A stretch of 64,000 nucleotides of DNA from Akkermansiaceae bacterium (GTDB lineage Bacteria; Verrucomicrobiota; Verrucomicrobiia; Verrucomicrobiales; DEV007): NCBI GenBank assembly GCA_024233085.1, contig JACKQC010000005.1, positions 182,460-246,459 on the forward strand, read 5' to 3'. Under the pieces are notes generated by a model. That model ran no database searches. It was not told the DNA's origin and worked only from the letters and a program-made list of their open reading frames with translations. The position numbers and the translations under genes were made by a program. Below, piece by piece: positions 1-8,773 of the stretch. Every line of letters begins with the position of its first letter. Position 1 is the stretch's first letter.

Positions 1-2070
1 CCGGCGGTGCGCCGGATGAACCGCGTCGAATACGAAAACACGGTGCGCGACCTGCTGGGGATCGACACTCCCCTGGCGGAGCTGCTCCCCGAGGACGGCA
101 GCGTGCAGGGCTTCGACAATGTGGCCGACGGGCTGAGCATTTCGTCGGTCCTGATGGAGCGCTATCTGGAGGCCGCCGACGTGGCCTTCGACGCCGTGAT
201 CCGCCGCTTCGCGCCGCTGCCGGCCGAGACCCGGCGGGCCGAACTGATGCGTATCAAGGAAAACATCGACTCGGTGAAGGGCAACAAGGGCGGCGTCATC
301 GAGGTGGAGAACTCCTTCGTCAAATTCACCCCCGGCTGGCCGCCGGCCCGGCTCGACGACGCGCACCCGATCGAGGACGGCGTCTATCGCTGCCGGATCG
401 GCGTGTGGCCCCACCAGGCCGGCGACCGCACGCTGTCTCTGGCGGTGTTTGTCGGTCCGCTGTTCGGGCCGGGGAAACGCGATTTCAAGGGCATGTTCGA
501 TGTCACCGGCACGCCGGGGGAGCCGCGCGTCATCGAGTTCACCACTCGGATGAAGGAGGGCGACGCCATGCATCTGGTGCCGTGGGTTTACCCGGAACAC
601 ATCACCTGGCGCGACAAGGACGAGCCGCGGCCGGGGATCGCGATTGCCTGGGCGGAAACGCACGGCCCGCTGGACCAGAGTTTTCCCTCGGAGCCGCAAA
701 AACACCTCTTCGGCGACGGCGAAACGCTGTCGATGGCCGAGGGAAATCCGATCTATATCCGCCACCGGAAAGGCGTGAAATCCCACACGGTCGAATCCTC
801 GGCGCCCCGCGAGGATGCCGAGCGAATCCTCCGCGATTTCGTGCCGCGGGCGCTGCGCCGGCCGGCGGACCCGGCGGTGGTGGATCAGTTCGTCGCCCTG
901 ACGCTGTCGCGCCTGGACGAGGGGCGGACCTTCGAGCAGGCGGTGCGGGCGGGGGTGACGGCGGTCCTGTGCTCGCCGCATTTCCTGCTGCTGAACCGCG
1001 AACCGGCGGTCGACGGCTTCACCCTGGCGAATCGCCTTTCCTATTTTCTGTGGTCATCGATGCCCGACGCCGAATTGACGGACCTCGCCGCCGCCGGAAA
1101 ACTGAGCGATCCGAAAGTCCGCCACGCCCAGGTCGAGCGGATGCTGAACGATCCGAAACGCGAGCGCTTCGTGGAAAATTTCACCGGCCAATGGCTCGAT
1201 TTGCGGCAGATCGAGTTCACCACGCCCGACGCGAAGTTGTATCCCGAATACGACGAGCTGCTGATGCGGTCGATGCTGGGCGAGACGCGCGGTTTTTTCC
1301 GCCACCTGCTCGAAAAGGACCTCAGCGTGCTGAATTTCATCGATTCGGATTTCGCCGTGCTCAACGAGCGGCTGGCGCGGCATTACGGCATTCCCGGGGT
1401 AAAGGGACACGAGGCCTTTCGCGTGACGCCGGTCCCGGCCGACTGCGTGCGCGGCGGCGTGCTGGCGCAGGCCAGCGTGCTGAAGGTCACCGCCAACGGC
1501 ACCACGACCTCGCCCGTGCTGCGCGGCGTCTGGATTATGGACAATATCCTCGGCAAACCCGCGCCGCCGCCGCCGCCGGGGGTTCCCGCGGTGGAGCCGG
1601 ACATTCGCGGCGCGGTGTCGATCCGCGAACAGCTGGACAAGCACCGCGAGGACGAAAACTGCGCCCGTTGCCACGCCCGGATCGATCCGCTGGGCTTCGC
1701 GCTGGAGAATTTCGATCCCATCGGCGGCTGGCGCGACCGCTACCGTTCGCTGGGCCAGGGCGATCCCGCGCCCGGCAGAAAGGTGAACTACAAGCTGGGT
1801 CCCGCGGTCGAGTCAAACGGCGAGTTGCACGGCGGCGGCGGGAGTTTCGCCGGCTTCGACGAGTTTCGCCAACGCCTGCGGGACGAGCCCGATCGCTTTG
1901 CCCGCGCCTTGGCGGAAAAGCTGCTTATTTACGGAACCGGCCGCCCCCTGGGGTCCTCCGACCGCGCCGTGGTCGAGACCGTTGTCGAGGCGTCGCGGGA
2001 GAAAAATTTCGGCCTTCGCGCCATGATCCACGCCGTGATCGAGAACGAACGCTTCCTGCACCTGCCATGA
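1..2070 (+). CDS. DUF1592/DUF1588/DUF1585 cytochrome-type protein, 5' end outside window
   Basis: Probable exported c-type-cytochrome-like protein of a family that PVC bacteria carry in many copies; its substrate is not known. The frame is open from base 1. A GTG at 7 could be read as a start, but the sequence begins inside the DUF1587 motif (RRMNRVEYENTVRDLLG), so the signal peptide and probably an N-terminal haem domain lie upstream. Counting codons from base 1, DUF1595 lies near 270-335, DUF1592 near 340-450, DUF1588 near 453-590 and DUF1585 near 615-688. DUF1588 holds a single CxxCH (C554 to H558), a candidate haem site. The stop overlaps the next start as ATGA, so the two genes are probably translated together. 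Domain names are from family knowledge; the redox role is inferred. Confidence 0.9.
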   Translation, partial: PAVRRMNRVEYENTVRDLLGIDTPLAELLPEDGSVQGFDNVADGLSISSVLMERYLEAADVAFDAVIRRFAPLPAETRRAELMRIKENIDSVKGNKGGVIEVENSFVKFTPGWPPARLDDAHPIEDGVYRCRIGVWPHQAGDRTLSLAVFVGPLFGPGKRDFKGMFDVTGTPGEPRVIEFTTRMKEGDAMHLVPWVYPEHITWRDKDEPRPGIAIAWAETHGPLDQSFPSEPQKHLFGDGETLSMAEGNPIYIRHRKGVKSHTVESSAPREDAERILRDFVPRALRRPADPAVVDQFVALTLSRLDEGRTFEQAVRAGVTAVLCSPHFLLLNREPAVDGFTLANRLSYFLWSSMPDAELTDLAAAGKLSDPKVRHAQVERMLNDPKRERFVENFTGQWLDLRQIEFTTPDAKLYPEYDELLMRSMLGETRGFFRHLLEKDLSVLNFIDSDFAVLNERLARHYGIPGVKGHEAFRVTPVPADCVRGGVLAQASVLKVTANGTTTSPVLRGVWIMDNILGKPAPPPPPGVPAVEPDIRGAVSIREQLDKHREDENCARCHARIDPLGFALENFDPIGGWRDRYRSLGQGDPAPGRKVNYKLGPAVESNGELHGGGGSFAGFDEFRQRLRDEPDRFARALAEKLLIYGTGRPLGSSDRAVVETVVEASREKNFGLRAMIHAVIENERFLHLP

Positions 2071-3356
2071 CCGCCATTCACACCCGACCCGCCCTGAACC
2101 GCCGAACCTTCCTGCGCGGCGCCGGAGTCGCCGTGGGCCTGCCATTTCTCGAGGGCATGATGCCGCGCCCCTCGCGGGCCGCCGCCACCGCGGGCGAAAC
2201 GGGCGATGTGCGGCGGATGCTCGCCGTCTGCGCCCCGCTCGGTATCCATACGCCCTTCCTCTTTCCCGAAAAGTCGGGACCGGACTACGAAGTCACGCCG
2301 TATCTCGAACCTCTGCAACACGTGCGGAAAAAATTCACCGTCATGTCCGGCCTGCGCCACCCGGACGTCGATGGCGGGCATTCGGCGGAAATGAGCTACC
2401 TGACCGGCGCGGCGCACCCGAGCCAGCCGAGCTTCCGCAACACGATCTCGGTGGACCAGTTCGCGGCCGAGCGGATCGGCCACCTGACGCGCGTGCCCTC
2501 GCTCTCGCTCTCGGCCAATGGGGCCGGCCTTTCCTACACCCGCTCGGGCGTGCGCGTGCCGCCGGAGACACGACCGTCGAAGCTCTTTGCCCGGCTGTTT
2601 CTCGAGGGCAGCGACGGCGAAAAGGCCGACCAGATGCGCCGCATCAAGGACGGCCAGAGCATCATGGACCTCGTCCGTGAACAGACCGCGGCGGTGACGA
2701 AAAACCTCGGACGCGACGACATCGACACCCTCGACCAATATTTCACCAGCGTTCGCGAGCTGGAGCAGCGCCTGGTTTACGCCGAGGACTGGGCGAAAAA
2801 ACCCAAGCCGGTGGTGGACCGCAAGCCGCCGACAGACATCGAGGACCGCGCCGACTTCGCCGGTCAGATGCGACTGATGTATGACCTGATCTTTCTCGCG
2901 ATCCAGACCGACTCCACGCGACTGGTGACCTTCTGCGGCGCGGGGGGCAACGAGGTCGTGAACCTCAAGGGCGTCGAGGACGGCTGGCACAACCTCAGCC
3001 ACCATGGCAAGGACCCGGGCAAGATCGAGCAGCTCGCGCTGATCGAGAAGGAGGAGATGCGAATTTTCGGCGAGTTTCTGAGGCAACTCGACGGCGCGAA
3101 GGAGGGCGAAAACAGCCTGCTCGACCAGACCGCGATCCTGATGGGCTCGAACCTGGGCAACGCCTCCAGCCACAACAACACGAACCTGCCGGTCATCGCC
3201 GCCGGCGGCCGATTCCGTCACGGGCAACACCTGAAGTTCGACGAGGAAAAGGCGCCGCCGCTCGCCGATCTGTTCGTTTCCTACCTCCAGCACCTCGGTC
3301 TGGAGGAGGAGGGCTTTTCCACCGGCAAGGGCCGGATGGAGGGGCTGGATGGCTGA
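2067..3356 (+). CDS. DUF1552 domain protein, Tat-exported
   Basis: Partner of the preceding DUF1592 protein; DUF1552 proteins are almost always encoded next to such cytochromes, and their reaction is unknown. The 429-residue product starts with a twin-arginine signal (NRRTFLRGAGVAVGLPFLEG, about residues 11-30), so it is probably exported folded to the periplasm. The chosen ATG overlaps the upstream stop (ATGA) and puts the Tat signal at the N-terminus; the same frame is open far upstream (from 405) but that part is a shadow of gene 1. Conserved-looking stretches include LTGAAHPSQP, VTFCGAGGNEVVNLKGVEDG and ILMGSNLGNASSHNNTNLPV, the last close to the family's C-terminal motif. The gene is followed by the dispersed repeat at 3392-3431. 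Confidence 0.92.
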   Translation: MTAIHTRPALNRRTFLRGAGVAVGLPFLEGMMPRPSRAAATAGETGDVRRMLAVCAPLGIHTPFLFPEKSGPDYEVTPYLEPLQHVRKKFTVMSGLRHPDVDGGHSAEMSYLTGAAHPSQPSFRNTISVDQFAAERIGHLTRVPSLSLSANGAGLSYTRSGVRVPPETRPSKLFARLFLEGSDGEKADQMRRIKDGQSIMDLVREQTAAVTKNLGRDDIDTLDQYFTSVRELEQRLVYAEDWAKKPKPVVDRKPPTDIEDRADFAGQMRLMYDLIFLAIQTDSTRLVTFCGAGGNEVVNLKGVEDGWHNLSHHGKDPGKIEQLALIEKEEMRIFGEFLRQLDGAKEGENSLLDQTAILMGSNLGNASSHNNTNLPVIAAGGRFRHGQHLKFDEEKAPPLADLFVSYLQHLGLEEEGFSTGKGRMEGLDG

Positions 3357-3391
3357 CGGAAGAAGTCGAGGGCCATCGGACTTCACCCGGC

Positions 3392-3435
3392 ACCCAACAG
3401 GGTATGGTCACCGACCCAACCCTGTTGGGTCGGCT
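3392..3435. repeat. dispersed 22-nt-period inverted repeat, copy 1
   Basis: Perfect 12-bp inverted repeat: ACCCAACAGGGT at 3392-3403 and ACCCTGTTGGGT at 3419-3430, separated by 15 nt that contain ATGGTCACCG. Units begin at 3392 and 3414, so the period is 22 nt. The element lies between two convergent genes (DUF1552 protein ending at 3356 and the small membrane protein ending at 3435) and could form a hairpin in RNA from either strand, though no T-tract follows. The same core occurs at five other places in the window (12622, 24039-24157, 30837, 37133 and 44648). Confidence 0.85.
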
Positions 3436-3737
3436 TAGAATCGGGGTCCGGAATCGCGGAAAGTCGAAACCGCGGCCCGGACGGCGGCGAAAAGGCCGAG
3501 GATGAGGGCGAGCACGCTGAGCAGGTGGCCGTTGTCGGAGTCCGAACCGGCGAGATTCGCCAACGCGAGGCTGGCGATCGCCGTGGCGAGCGCGACATGG
3601 AAAGGCCAGCGGGAACGTCCCCAGCGGCGGGTGAAACTGAGCGCGCCGCCGGCGAGTCCGGCGAATGCCAGCAGCACCAACACCGCGTGAAACGCGGGGC
3701 CCTCGGTGGGCAGAATGGCGAACGGGAAGGCGGACAT
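3435..3737 (-). CDS. small hypothetical membrane protein, 100 aa
   Basis: Not recognised. The 100-residue product has about three hydrophobic segments (roughly residues 15-35, 47-65 and 72-92) separated by short polar loops such as TRRWGRSRWP, so it is probably an integral inner-membrane protein. The ATG at 3737 was chosen because it gives a compact three-helix protein. The frame is open well upstream, but that part overlaps the downstream end of the reductase gene in another frame and looks non-coding. It lies 74 nt after the CysJ-like gene on the same strand and may be co-transcribed with it. Its stop sits only a few bases from repeat copy 1. Coding status rests on hydrophobicity pattern alone. 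Confidence 0.6.
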   Translation of the reverse strand: MSAFPFAILPTEGPAFHAVLVLLAFAGLAGGALSFTRRWGRSRWPFHVALATAIASLALANLAGSDSDNGHLLSVLALILGLFAAVRAAVSTFRDSGPRF

Positions 3738-3811
3738 GGGAAGAAACGGCGTGACTCCGCATTTTCGCCGTTCGCGGGGCGGGGTGTCAACCGCCCGGTT
3801 GCGTCCCACGG

Positions 3812-4984
3812 TCAATAAACATCGCGCCGGTAGCGTTTTTCCTGGCGCATCCGGGCGACGTATTCGGCGGCCTGTTCGGGCGTCCGGCCGCCGTGGGTGG
3901 CGATGACTTCGTGCAGGGCCTTGTCGACATCGGGGGCCATGCGCTGGGCGTCGCCGCAGACGTAGAGAATGGCGCCTTCCTCGAGCCACTTCCAGAGTTC
4001 GGCGCCTTCCTCGGCGACCTTGTGCTGGACGTAGACTTTTTGGGCCTGGTCGCGCGACCAGGCGGTGGTGAGCCGGTGGAGCACGCCGTCGCGGAGCTGG
4101 CGTTCCCATTCGTCGCGGTAGAAAAAGCAGGTTTCCTCATGGATCTCGCCAAAGAACAGCCAGGCTTTTCCCTTGGCGCCGGTGACTTCGCGCTCCTGCA
4201 AAAAGGCGCGAAAGGGAGCGACGCCCGTGCCCGGGCCGATCATCACGACCGGGACGTCTTCGTCGGGCGCCGGTGGGCGGAAGCCCTTGCCGGGGGTGAC
4301 GAAGCACGGGATGGGCGTGTTTTCGTCCGTGCGGTGGGGCAGCCAGGAGGAGCAGACGCCCCGGCGCCGACGGCCGCGGCTTTCGTATTCGACGAGGGCG
4401 ATGGTGAGATGGCACGCGTTCGGCCGGGCTTTGAGGCTGGAGGCGATGGAATAGAGGCGGACGTTCAGTTTTTTGAGAACGTCGACAAATTCCTGGGGCT
4501 CCCAGCCGAGTCCGGGATGGCGAATCAGGCAGTCGATAATCTCCCGCCCCCAGACGAAGTGTTCGTAGGCGTCCTTGTGGTCGGGATCGAGCAGGCGGGC
4601 GATTTCGTCGGCCTGGTCGCCGGCTTTCTCGACGAGTTTGCCGAGAAATTTCCGGTCGAGCGCGGTGATGGCGCAGTTTTCGATCAGGGCGGCGCGGAGG
4701 GGCTTTTCGCCGCCGTCGCCGGGGGCGGTGACGGTTTCCTCGCCGGAGAAACCGAGGTGCCGGAGGATTTCGTCGGCGAGCGCGGGATCGTTTTGCGGAA
4801 AGATCGCGAGGGAATCGCCGGGCAGGAATTCGAGGCCGGAATCGCGCAGGTCGATCTCGAAGTGCCAGGTTTCCTTTTCGTCGCAGCCGGCGGTGAGCAG
4901 TTCGCGGCGCGCGACACGGGCGAGGAGGGGATTTTTTCGATCAAAAGCGGATCGGGAAGGAGATGAGGTTGCGTTGGGGCTCAT
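3812..4984 (-). CDS. CysJ-like NADPH:flavin reductase, FNR module without flavodoxin domain
   Basis: FAD- and NADPH-binding diflavin-reductase module, like the C-terminal part of sulfite reductase alpha subunit (CysJ). At 390 residues it lacks the N-terminal FMN/flavodoxin domain. Visible motifs are the FAD-binding RLYSIASS (176-183) and GVCSSWL (209-215), the NADPH pyrophosphate loop IGPGTGVAPFRAFLQER (249-265) and YVCGDAQRMA (341-350). The C-terminus YRRDVY ends with the aromatic residue usual in the family. No hemoprotein subunit (CysI) or flavodoxin gene is adjacent, so the electron acceptor is unknown. Assimilatory sulfite reduction is the best guess from family knowledge, but reduction of another partner is possible. 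It is divergent from the gene at 5136. Confidence 0.88.
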   Translation of the reverse strand: MSPNATSSPSRSAFDRKNPLLARVARRELLTAGCDEKETWHFEIDLRDSGLEFLPGDSLAIFPQNDPALADEILRHLGFSGEETVTAPGDGGEKPLRAALIENCAITALDRKFLGKLVEKAGDQADEIARLLDPDHKDAYEHFVWGREIIDCLIRHPGLGWEPQEFVDVLKKLNVRLYSIASSLKARPNACHLTIALVEYESRGRRRRGVCSSWLPHRTDENTPIPCFVTPGKGFRPPAPDEDVPVVMIGPGTGVAPFRAFLQEREVTGAKGKAWLFFGEIHEETCFFYRDEWERQLRDGVLHRLTTAWSRDQAQKVYVQHKVAEEGAELWKWLEEGAILYVCGDAQRMAPDVDKALHEVIATHGGRTPEQAAEYVARMRQEKRYRRDVY

Positions 4985-5135
4985 CGGGATGGCAGAATAG
5001 CGGAAGGCGAAGGGAACAGCATGAGCGATGCCAGTGGCGCAAACTGATTAGGCTTCGCTAAAATTCAATGAATGACAAACATAAAATGAAGAATCCGAAA
5101 TCAGTGATCCGGGGAGGCGGGGAAGGGCGAACCCG

Positions 5136-6008
5136 ATGATCCGTGCTTTCCAGGTGCTGGTGGTGGCTTTTTGGCTGGCGACGACGGGCTGGCTGTTTCG
5201 AGCGGTTTTCTGGCCGGGCGAGTCGAGTTTCGACCCCGTCAGTCCGCTGGAGCCGCTGAAGGCCTTTTTCGAGTGGAACGACACCAACTCTTTGATCCTC
5301 ACCGAGCATGGGGAACGAATGGGAGAGATGGCTGTGAGCGGGTTTTCCGAATTCGACAAAGAATTGGGGCACGTGGTGTGCGGGTTTTCGATGTCGGGAT
5401 CGATGGACCCTCCCGAGCGGGGGCCGGTGACCGGTGTCTCCGGCATGAGCTGGAAACTGACGACGCAGTTCGACGAGGCGCTGGCTCCGATGCTGACGCA
5501 CGCGGCGGCGCGGGTGCCGAGCCAGGGTTTGTCGGCGCGAATCGAAATCGAGGGCGAGCCGGCCAGTCTGACGGCCAGTCTGAGCCGCGGCGGGGTGCCG
5601 CTTTTCGAGGTGAAGGAGGTGCCCCTGACGGGCAAGGAGGCCCGGGCGACCGAGGACGCGGCCTCGGCGCTGTTGCCGAAGGGCGCGGCGGCGGCGGGGC
5701 TGCCTCCGCTGTTGGGAGACGCTGCCGGTTGGAAACCGGATTTCGAGGCCGGAAGGGGATTGGTCGAAATCTCGGGGCGCCGACTGCCGGTTTATCGGCT
5801 GCTGGCGAGATTTGGCGGGGACGAGCCGGAGCGGCGACTGGAGATTCTGTTTTCCGAGGCGGGCGAGCCCCTGCGGGTGACTTCGGGGCTCGGCTACGAG
5901 GCGATCGCGGAGGTGCTGGCGCCGGTCGAGATGTTGGCGACCTATTCTCCCGGGCGGCCGAATCGGAAAGGCGACGCGCCCCCTCCACCTCAAGCCGAAA
6001 CGCCATGA
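5136..6008 (+). CDS. hypothetical membrane-anchored protein preceding an ABC ATPase
   Basis: Not recognised. The 290-residue product has one N-terminal hydrophobic segment (about residues 4-27) that could be an uncleaved anchor or signal peptide. A soluble, probably extracytoplasmic domain with many short beta-like stretches follows. The C-terminus is low-complexity (Pro/Ala/Lys). The stop overlaps the start of the ABC ATPase gene as ATGA, so the two are almost certainly co-expressed. The region upstream (5045-5110) is AT-rich compared with its surroundings and probably holds divergent promoters for this gene and the CysJ-like gene, but no convincing hexamer pair was found. A role linked to the ABC protein is inferred from coupling only. 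Confidence 0.75.
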   Translation: MIRAFQVLVVAFWLATTGWLFRAVFWPGESSFDPVSPLEPLKAFFEWNDTNSLILTEHGERMGEMAVSGFSEFDKELGHVVCGFSMSGSMDPPERGPVTGVSGMSWKLTTQFDEALAPMLTHAAARVPSQGLSARIEIEGEPASLTASLSRGGVPLFEVKEVPLTGKEARATEDAASALLPKGAAAAGLPPLLGDAAGWKPDFEAGRGLVEISGRRLPVYRLLARFGGDEPERRLEILFSEAGEPLRVTSGLGYEAIAEVLAPVEMLATYSPGRPNRKGDAPPPPQAETP

Positions 6009-6748
6009 TCGAAGCCCGAAACCTGTCCATGCGCTACGGCGACCTGCTCGCCCTCGACGGTCTGAATCTCTCCGTCGGGAAAGGGGAATTCTTCGCTTTT
6101 CTGGGGCCAAACTCGGCGGGAAAGACGACGACCATCAAGCTGCTGACCGGGCTGCTCAAGCCCACCTCGGGCGAGGCTATTGTTTGCGGCCATGACATTC
6201 AGAAGGACCCGATCGAGGCCAAGCGCCGCATCGGTTACGTGCCGGACGTGGCGGAGTTTTACGACAAGTTGACGCCGGTGGAGTTTCTGGCCTTCATCGC
6301 GGATTTGTTCGAGGTGGAGCCGGAGCTGGCCGTCGAAAGGGCCGACGCGCTGATCGAGCGGTTTTCCCTGTCCGAGCATGCGCGGCAACGCATCGAGAAT
6401 CTCAGTCATGGCACGCGTCAGCGGCTCGCGATCGCCTCGGCGCTGCTGCACGAACCGGAGGTCATCATCATTGACGAGCCGATGGTCGGGCTCGATCCGC
6501 GCAACGCGCGGGTGGTGAAAGAGGAGTTGAAACGCAAGAGCCGCGAGGGGGTAACGGTCTTTTTGTCCACCCACCTGCTGAACGTGGCCGAGGAACTCGC
6601 CGACCGCGTCGGCATCGTCAATCACGGGCGTCTGCTGGCGGTGGGAACCATCGAAGAACTGCGCGCCCTCGCGGCGGCGGAGGGAGGCAGTCTCGAGGAT
6701 ATTTTCATCGCCCTGACCGAGGGAAAGGGGGCGGGCGGGAATGATTGA
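6005..6748 (+). CDS. ABC transporter ATP-binding protein without an adjacent permease
   Basis: ATPase subunit of an ABC-2-type (drug or lipid efflux-like) transporter; 247 residues. Walker A is GPNSAGKTT (34-42), with Ser where most ABC proteins have Gly. The signature motif is LSHGTRQR (133-140) instead of the usual LSGGxxQR. Walker B is IIIDEP (154-159) and the H-loop histidine is H190. The D-loop VGLDP is normal. These loops look functional but slightly divergent. The start overlaps the stop of the preceding hypothetical gene. No permease follows: the next gene encodes ExbB. The membrane partner is therefore either encoded elsewhere or is the one-helix protein upstream. Confidence 0.93.
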   Translation: MIEARNLSMRYGDLLALDGLNLSVGKGEFFAFLGPNSAGKTTTIKLLTGLLKPTSGEAIVCGHDIQKDPIEAKRRIGYVPDVAEFYDKLTPVEFLAFIADLFEVEPELAVERADALIERFSLSEHARQRIENLSHGTRQRLAIASALLHEPEVIIIDEPMVGLDPRNARVVKEELKRKSREGVTVFLSTHLLNVAEELADRVGIVNHGRLLAVGTIEELRALAAAEGGSLEDIFIALTEGKGAGGND

Positions 6749-6826
6749 TTGAGCGGAACGATTTATTTTTCTTTACAGTTTCCGGCTTTTGCCGCAGTAA
6801 AGGGCGCTTTCACCCAAATCAACCCC

Positions 6827-7660
6827 ATGATGTTTGCAAAAACGACAATGATACGATCGAAGTTCACCGGAGTCCTTTTCGGCGTCTTGCTGGCCACGTT
6901 TCTGGTGACGGTTCAGATTTACGCCCAGGATGCGGCTGGAGGCGCGGCCGCTGGAGGCGAGGAAGCGGCGGCGGAAAACCCGCAGACCTTGTGGGATCTG
7001 ATCAAGGCGGGCGGCTGGGCCATGTGGCCCTTGGGCGCCATGTCCGTGGCCCTGATCACGCTCGCGGTTTACAATTCGATGCAGTTGACCGGGAAGAAAT
7101 TCGTCCCCCCGATGCTCAAGCAGGCGACGCTGGCGAACATGGCCGAAGTCCGGGTCCGGAGCGCGATCGAAGACGCGGCGGCGAGCCCGTCCTACCTCGG
7201 CCGCCTGCTGGCGACGGCCCTGCCGCATGTGGACGCGACGGATCCGGAAAAGCTGGGTCGCGATTCCGTGGACGACTCGATGGCGGATTTCGCGTTGAAG
7301 GAGAACCCGAGCTACATGTCGTGGATCGGTTATTTCTCGGTGATCGCGCAGGCGGCGCCGATGGTGGGGCTGCTCGGGACGGTTTCGGGGATGATCAAGG
7401 CGTTCCAGACGCTCGGTCTGAGCGGGGGCGCCAATCCGACGAAGCTCGCGGCGAACATCTCCGAGGCCCTCGTCACGACGGCCGCCGGTTTGTGCGTTGC
7501 CATCCCGTGTCTGTTCTGCTTCTATTTCTTCAAGAACAAGTTCAACCGTCTGGTGTCCGAAGCGCAGGAAACGCTGACCCATTCGATGGACGCGGCCGTT
7601 GCCACGGTGAACGCCGATCAGCAGTTGGCCAAGGTTCCCGAAGGGATCTCCGAAGGCTGA
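6827..7660 (+). CDS. MotA/TolQ/ExbB proton channel family protein
   Basis: Inner-membrane channel subunit that, with ExbD-type partners, uses the proton gradient to power envelope processes. The 277-residue form starting at ATG 6827 has an N-terminal signal-like segment ending near YAQD, then TM helices around WAMWPLGAMSVALITLAVYN, SWIGYFSVIAQAAPMVGLLG and the C-terminal ALVTTAAGLCVAIPCLFCFY. This is the usual ExbB pattern, including the conserved MVGLLGTVSGMIKAF stretch. ATG 6848 is an alternative start; the TTG at 6749 would add an implausible leader. A C-rich leader (TCAACCCC) rather than a Shine-Dalgarno precedes the start. Three ExbD genes and two TPR genes follow on the same strand, forming a probable operon. 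Confidence 0.93.
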   Translation: MMFAKTTMIRSKFTGVLFGVLLATFLVTVQIYAQDAAGGAAAGGEEAAAENPQTLWDLIKAGGWAMWPLGAMSVALITLAVYNSMQLTGKKFVPPMLKQATLANMAEVRVRSAIEDAAASPSYLGRLLATALPHVDATDPEKLGRDSVDDSMADFALKENPSYMSWIGYFSVIAQAAPMVGLLGTVSGMIKAFQTLGLSGGANPTKLAANISEALVTTAAGLCVAIPCLFCFYFFKNKFNRLVSEAQETLTHSMDAAVATVNADQQLAKVPEGISEG

Positions 7661-7752
7661 GCCGGGCGCCGGGACGGATTGAGAATTCAGCGGGGCGGCG
7701 TCAAAAACCGCCTCGCCCCCCGATCGTCGTAACCCTAACCCCCTGAATAGCC

Positions 7753-8202
7753 ATGGCATCCGCGAAAGCCCGATTGGCGAGAGCCGAAGAGGAAGAGTTG
7801 AGCCTCGACATGTCCCCCATGATCGACCTCGTCTTCCTTCTCCTCATCTTCTTCATGGTCAGCTCGCACATGATTATCGTGCGCATCGACCGGAACGTGA
7901 AGCCCCCCGTGGCCGAAAACGCCAAAGTGGCCGAAAACAACGTGGGCCGCATCGTCATCAATGTTTACGAGGATGGCCGGGTCTTCGATCCCGACAAAAA
8001 AGAGCTGGAATCCAGCGACGCCATCACCGCCTACGTGGACGAAATCGCGACGGCCAACCGGCTCGACAACATTCCGAACCAAATCCACCTGCGCGCCGAC
8101 AAGAACACCGACACGCGCAACATCAAGAAAGTCGTCCAGGCCGCCGCCGCCGCCGGTGTCACGGACGTCATTTTCGGCAGCTACGTGGATAACTTCGACT
8201 GA
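7753..8202 (+). CDS. ExbD/TolR family protein (first of three)
   Basis: Partner of the ExbB channel; 149 residues. A short cytoplasmic N-terminus is followed by one TM helix (SPMIDLVFLLLIFFMVSS, about 21-38), which carries the conserved aspartate D25 thought to take part in proton transfer. A periplasmic domain follows. This copy differs from the next two: its periplasmic part ends VIFGSYVDNFD rather than VTI-GF and it lacks their TSTLDPKEADL stretch. The start is preceded by an A/C-rich leader ending CCCTGAATAGCC. It lies 92 nt after exbB. Confidence 0.92.
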   Translation: MASAKARLARAEEEELSLDMSPMIDLVFLLLIFFMVSSHMIIVRIDRNVKPPVAENAKVAENNVGRIVINVYEDGRVFDPDKKELESSDAITAYVDEIATANRLDNIPNQIHLRADKNTDTRNIKKVVQAAAAAGVTDVIFGSYVDNFD

Positions 8203-8278
8203 GATCCCGTTGCTCGTGACCGACAGCGAATCCCGCGAACGAATCTTTTCATCTCCCGATTAACCCCCGCATTTATCC

Positions 8279-8734
8279 ATGGCCCGGCATCGCGAACGCA
8301 CCGCTCCCGTCGAAGAGGAACCGGCTCTCGACATGTCGTCGCTCATCGACGTCAGCTTCCTGTTGCTGATTTACTTTCTGGTCACCTCCACCCTCGATCC
8401 GAAGGAGGCCGATCTCGGCATGCAGCTTCCCACGACCGAGACAAACGCCGCCAATCCCGTGGAGGTCGATCAGATGACGATCGAGGTGAATTCGGAGGGG
8501 CACATCATCGTGGACAAGGAGGTGCTCGACACCGATCCCAACGACCGGAAGGTGCCCCTGCTGACCGCGAAGATCAGCGAGTATGCCGCCGCCGCCCAGA
8601 TGACGAACTCGCAGCCCATCGTGGTCGTCGCGGCCGACGACGCCTCGAAAGGACAGCGCTTCGTCGATGTCCTGGACGCCCTCGCGGAGGCGGGCATCAA
8701 AAACGTCACCATCACCGGCTTCACTGAAGAGTAA
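8279..8734 (+). CDS. ExbD/TolR family protein (second of three)
   Basis: Second ExbD-type protein, 151 residues. The single TM helix (about 20-38) begins SSLIDVSFLLLIYFLVTS, with the conserved aspartate D24. The periplasmic domain ends VTITGFTEE. The TM segment and the following TLDPKEADL are the same as in the next gene, so the two are recent or strongly constrained tandem paralogs. The leader before the ATG is C-rich (TTAACCCCCGCATTTATCC) with no Shine-Dalgarno. It probably forms a hetero-oligomer with the other ExbD copies around ExbB. Confidence 0.92.
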   Translation: MARHRERTAPVEEEPALDMSSLIDVSFLLLIYFLVTSTLDPKEADLGMQLPTTETNAANPVEVDQMTIEVNSEGHIIVDKEVLDTDPNDRKVPLLTAKISEYAAAAQMTNSQPIVVVAADDASKGQRFVDVLDALAEAGIKNVTITGFTEE

Positions 8735-8773
8735 GGACCCGGCGCGGTCCGATTCAACCCACCCCACCCATCG

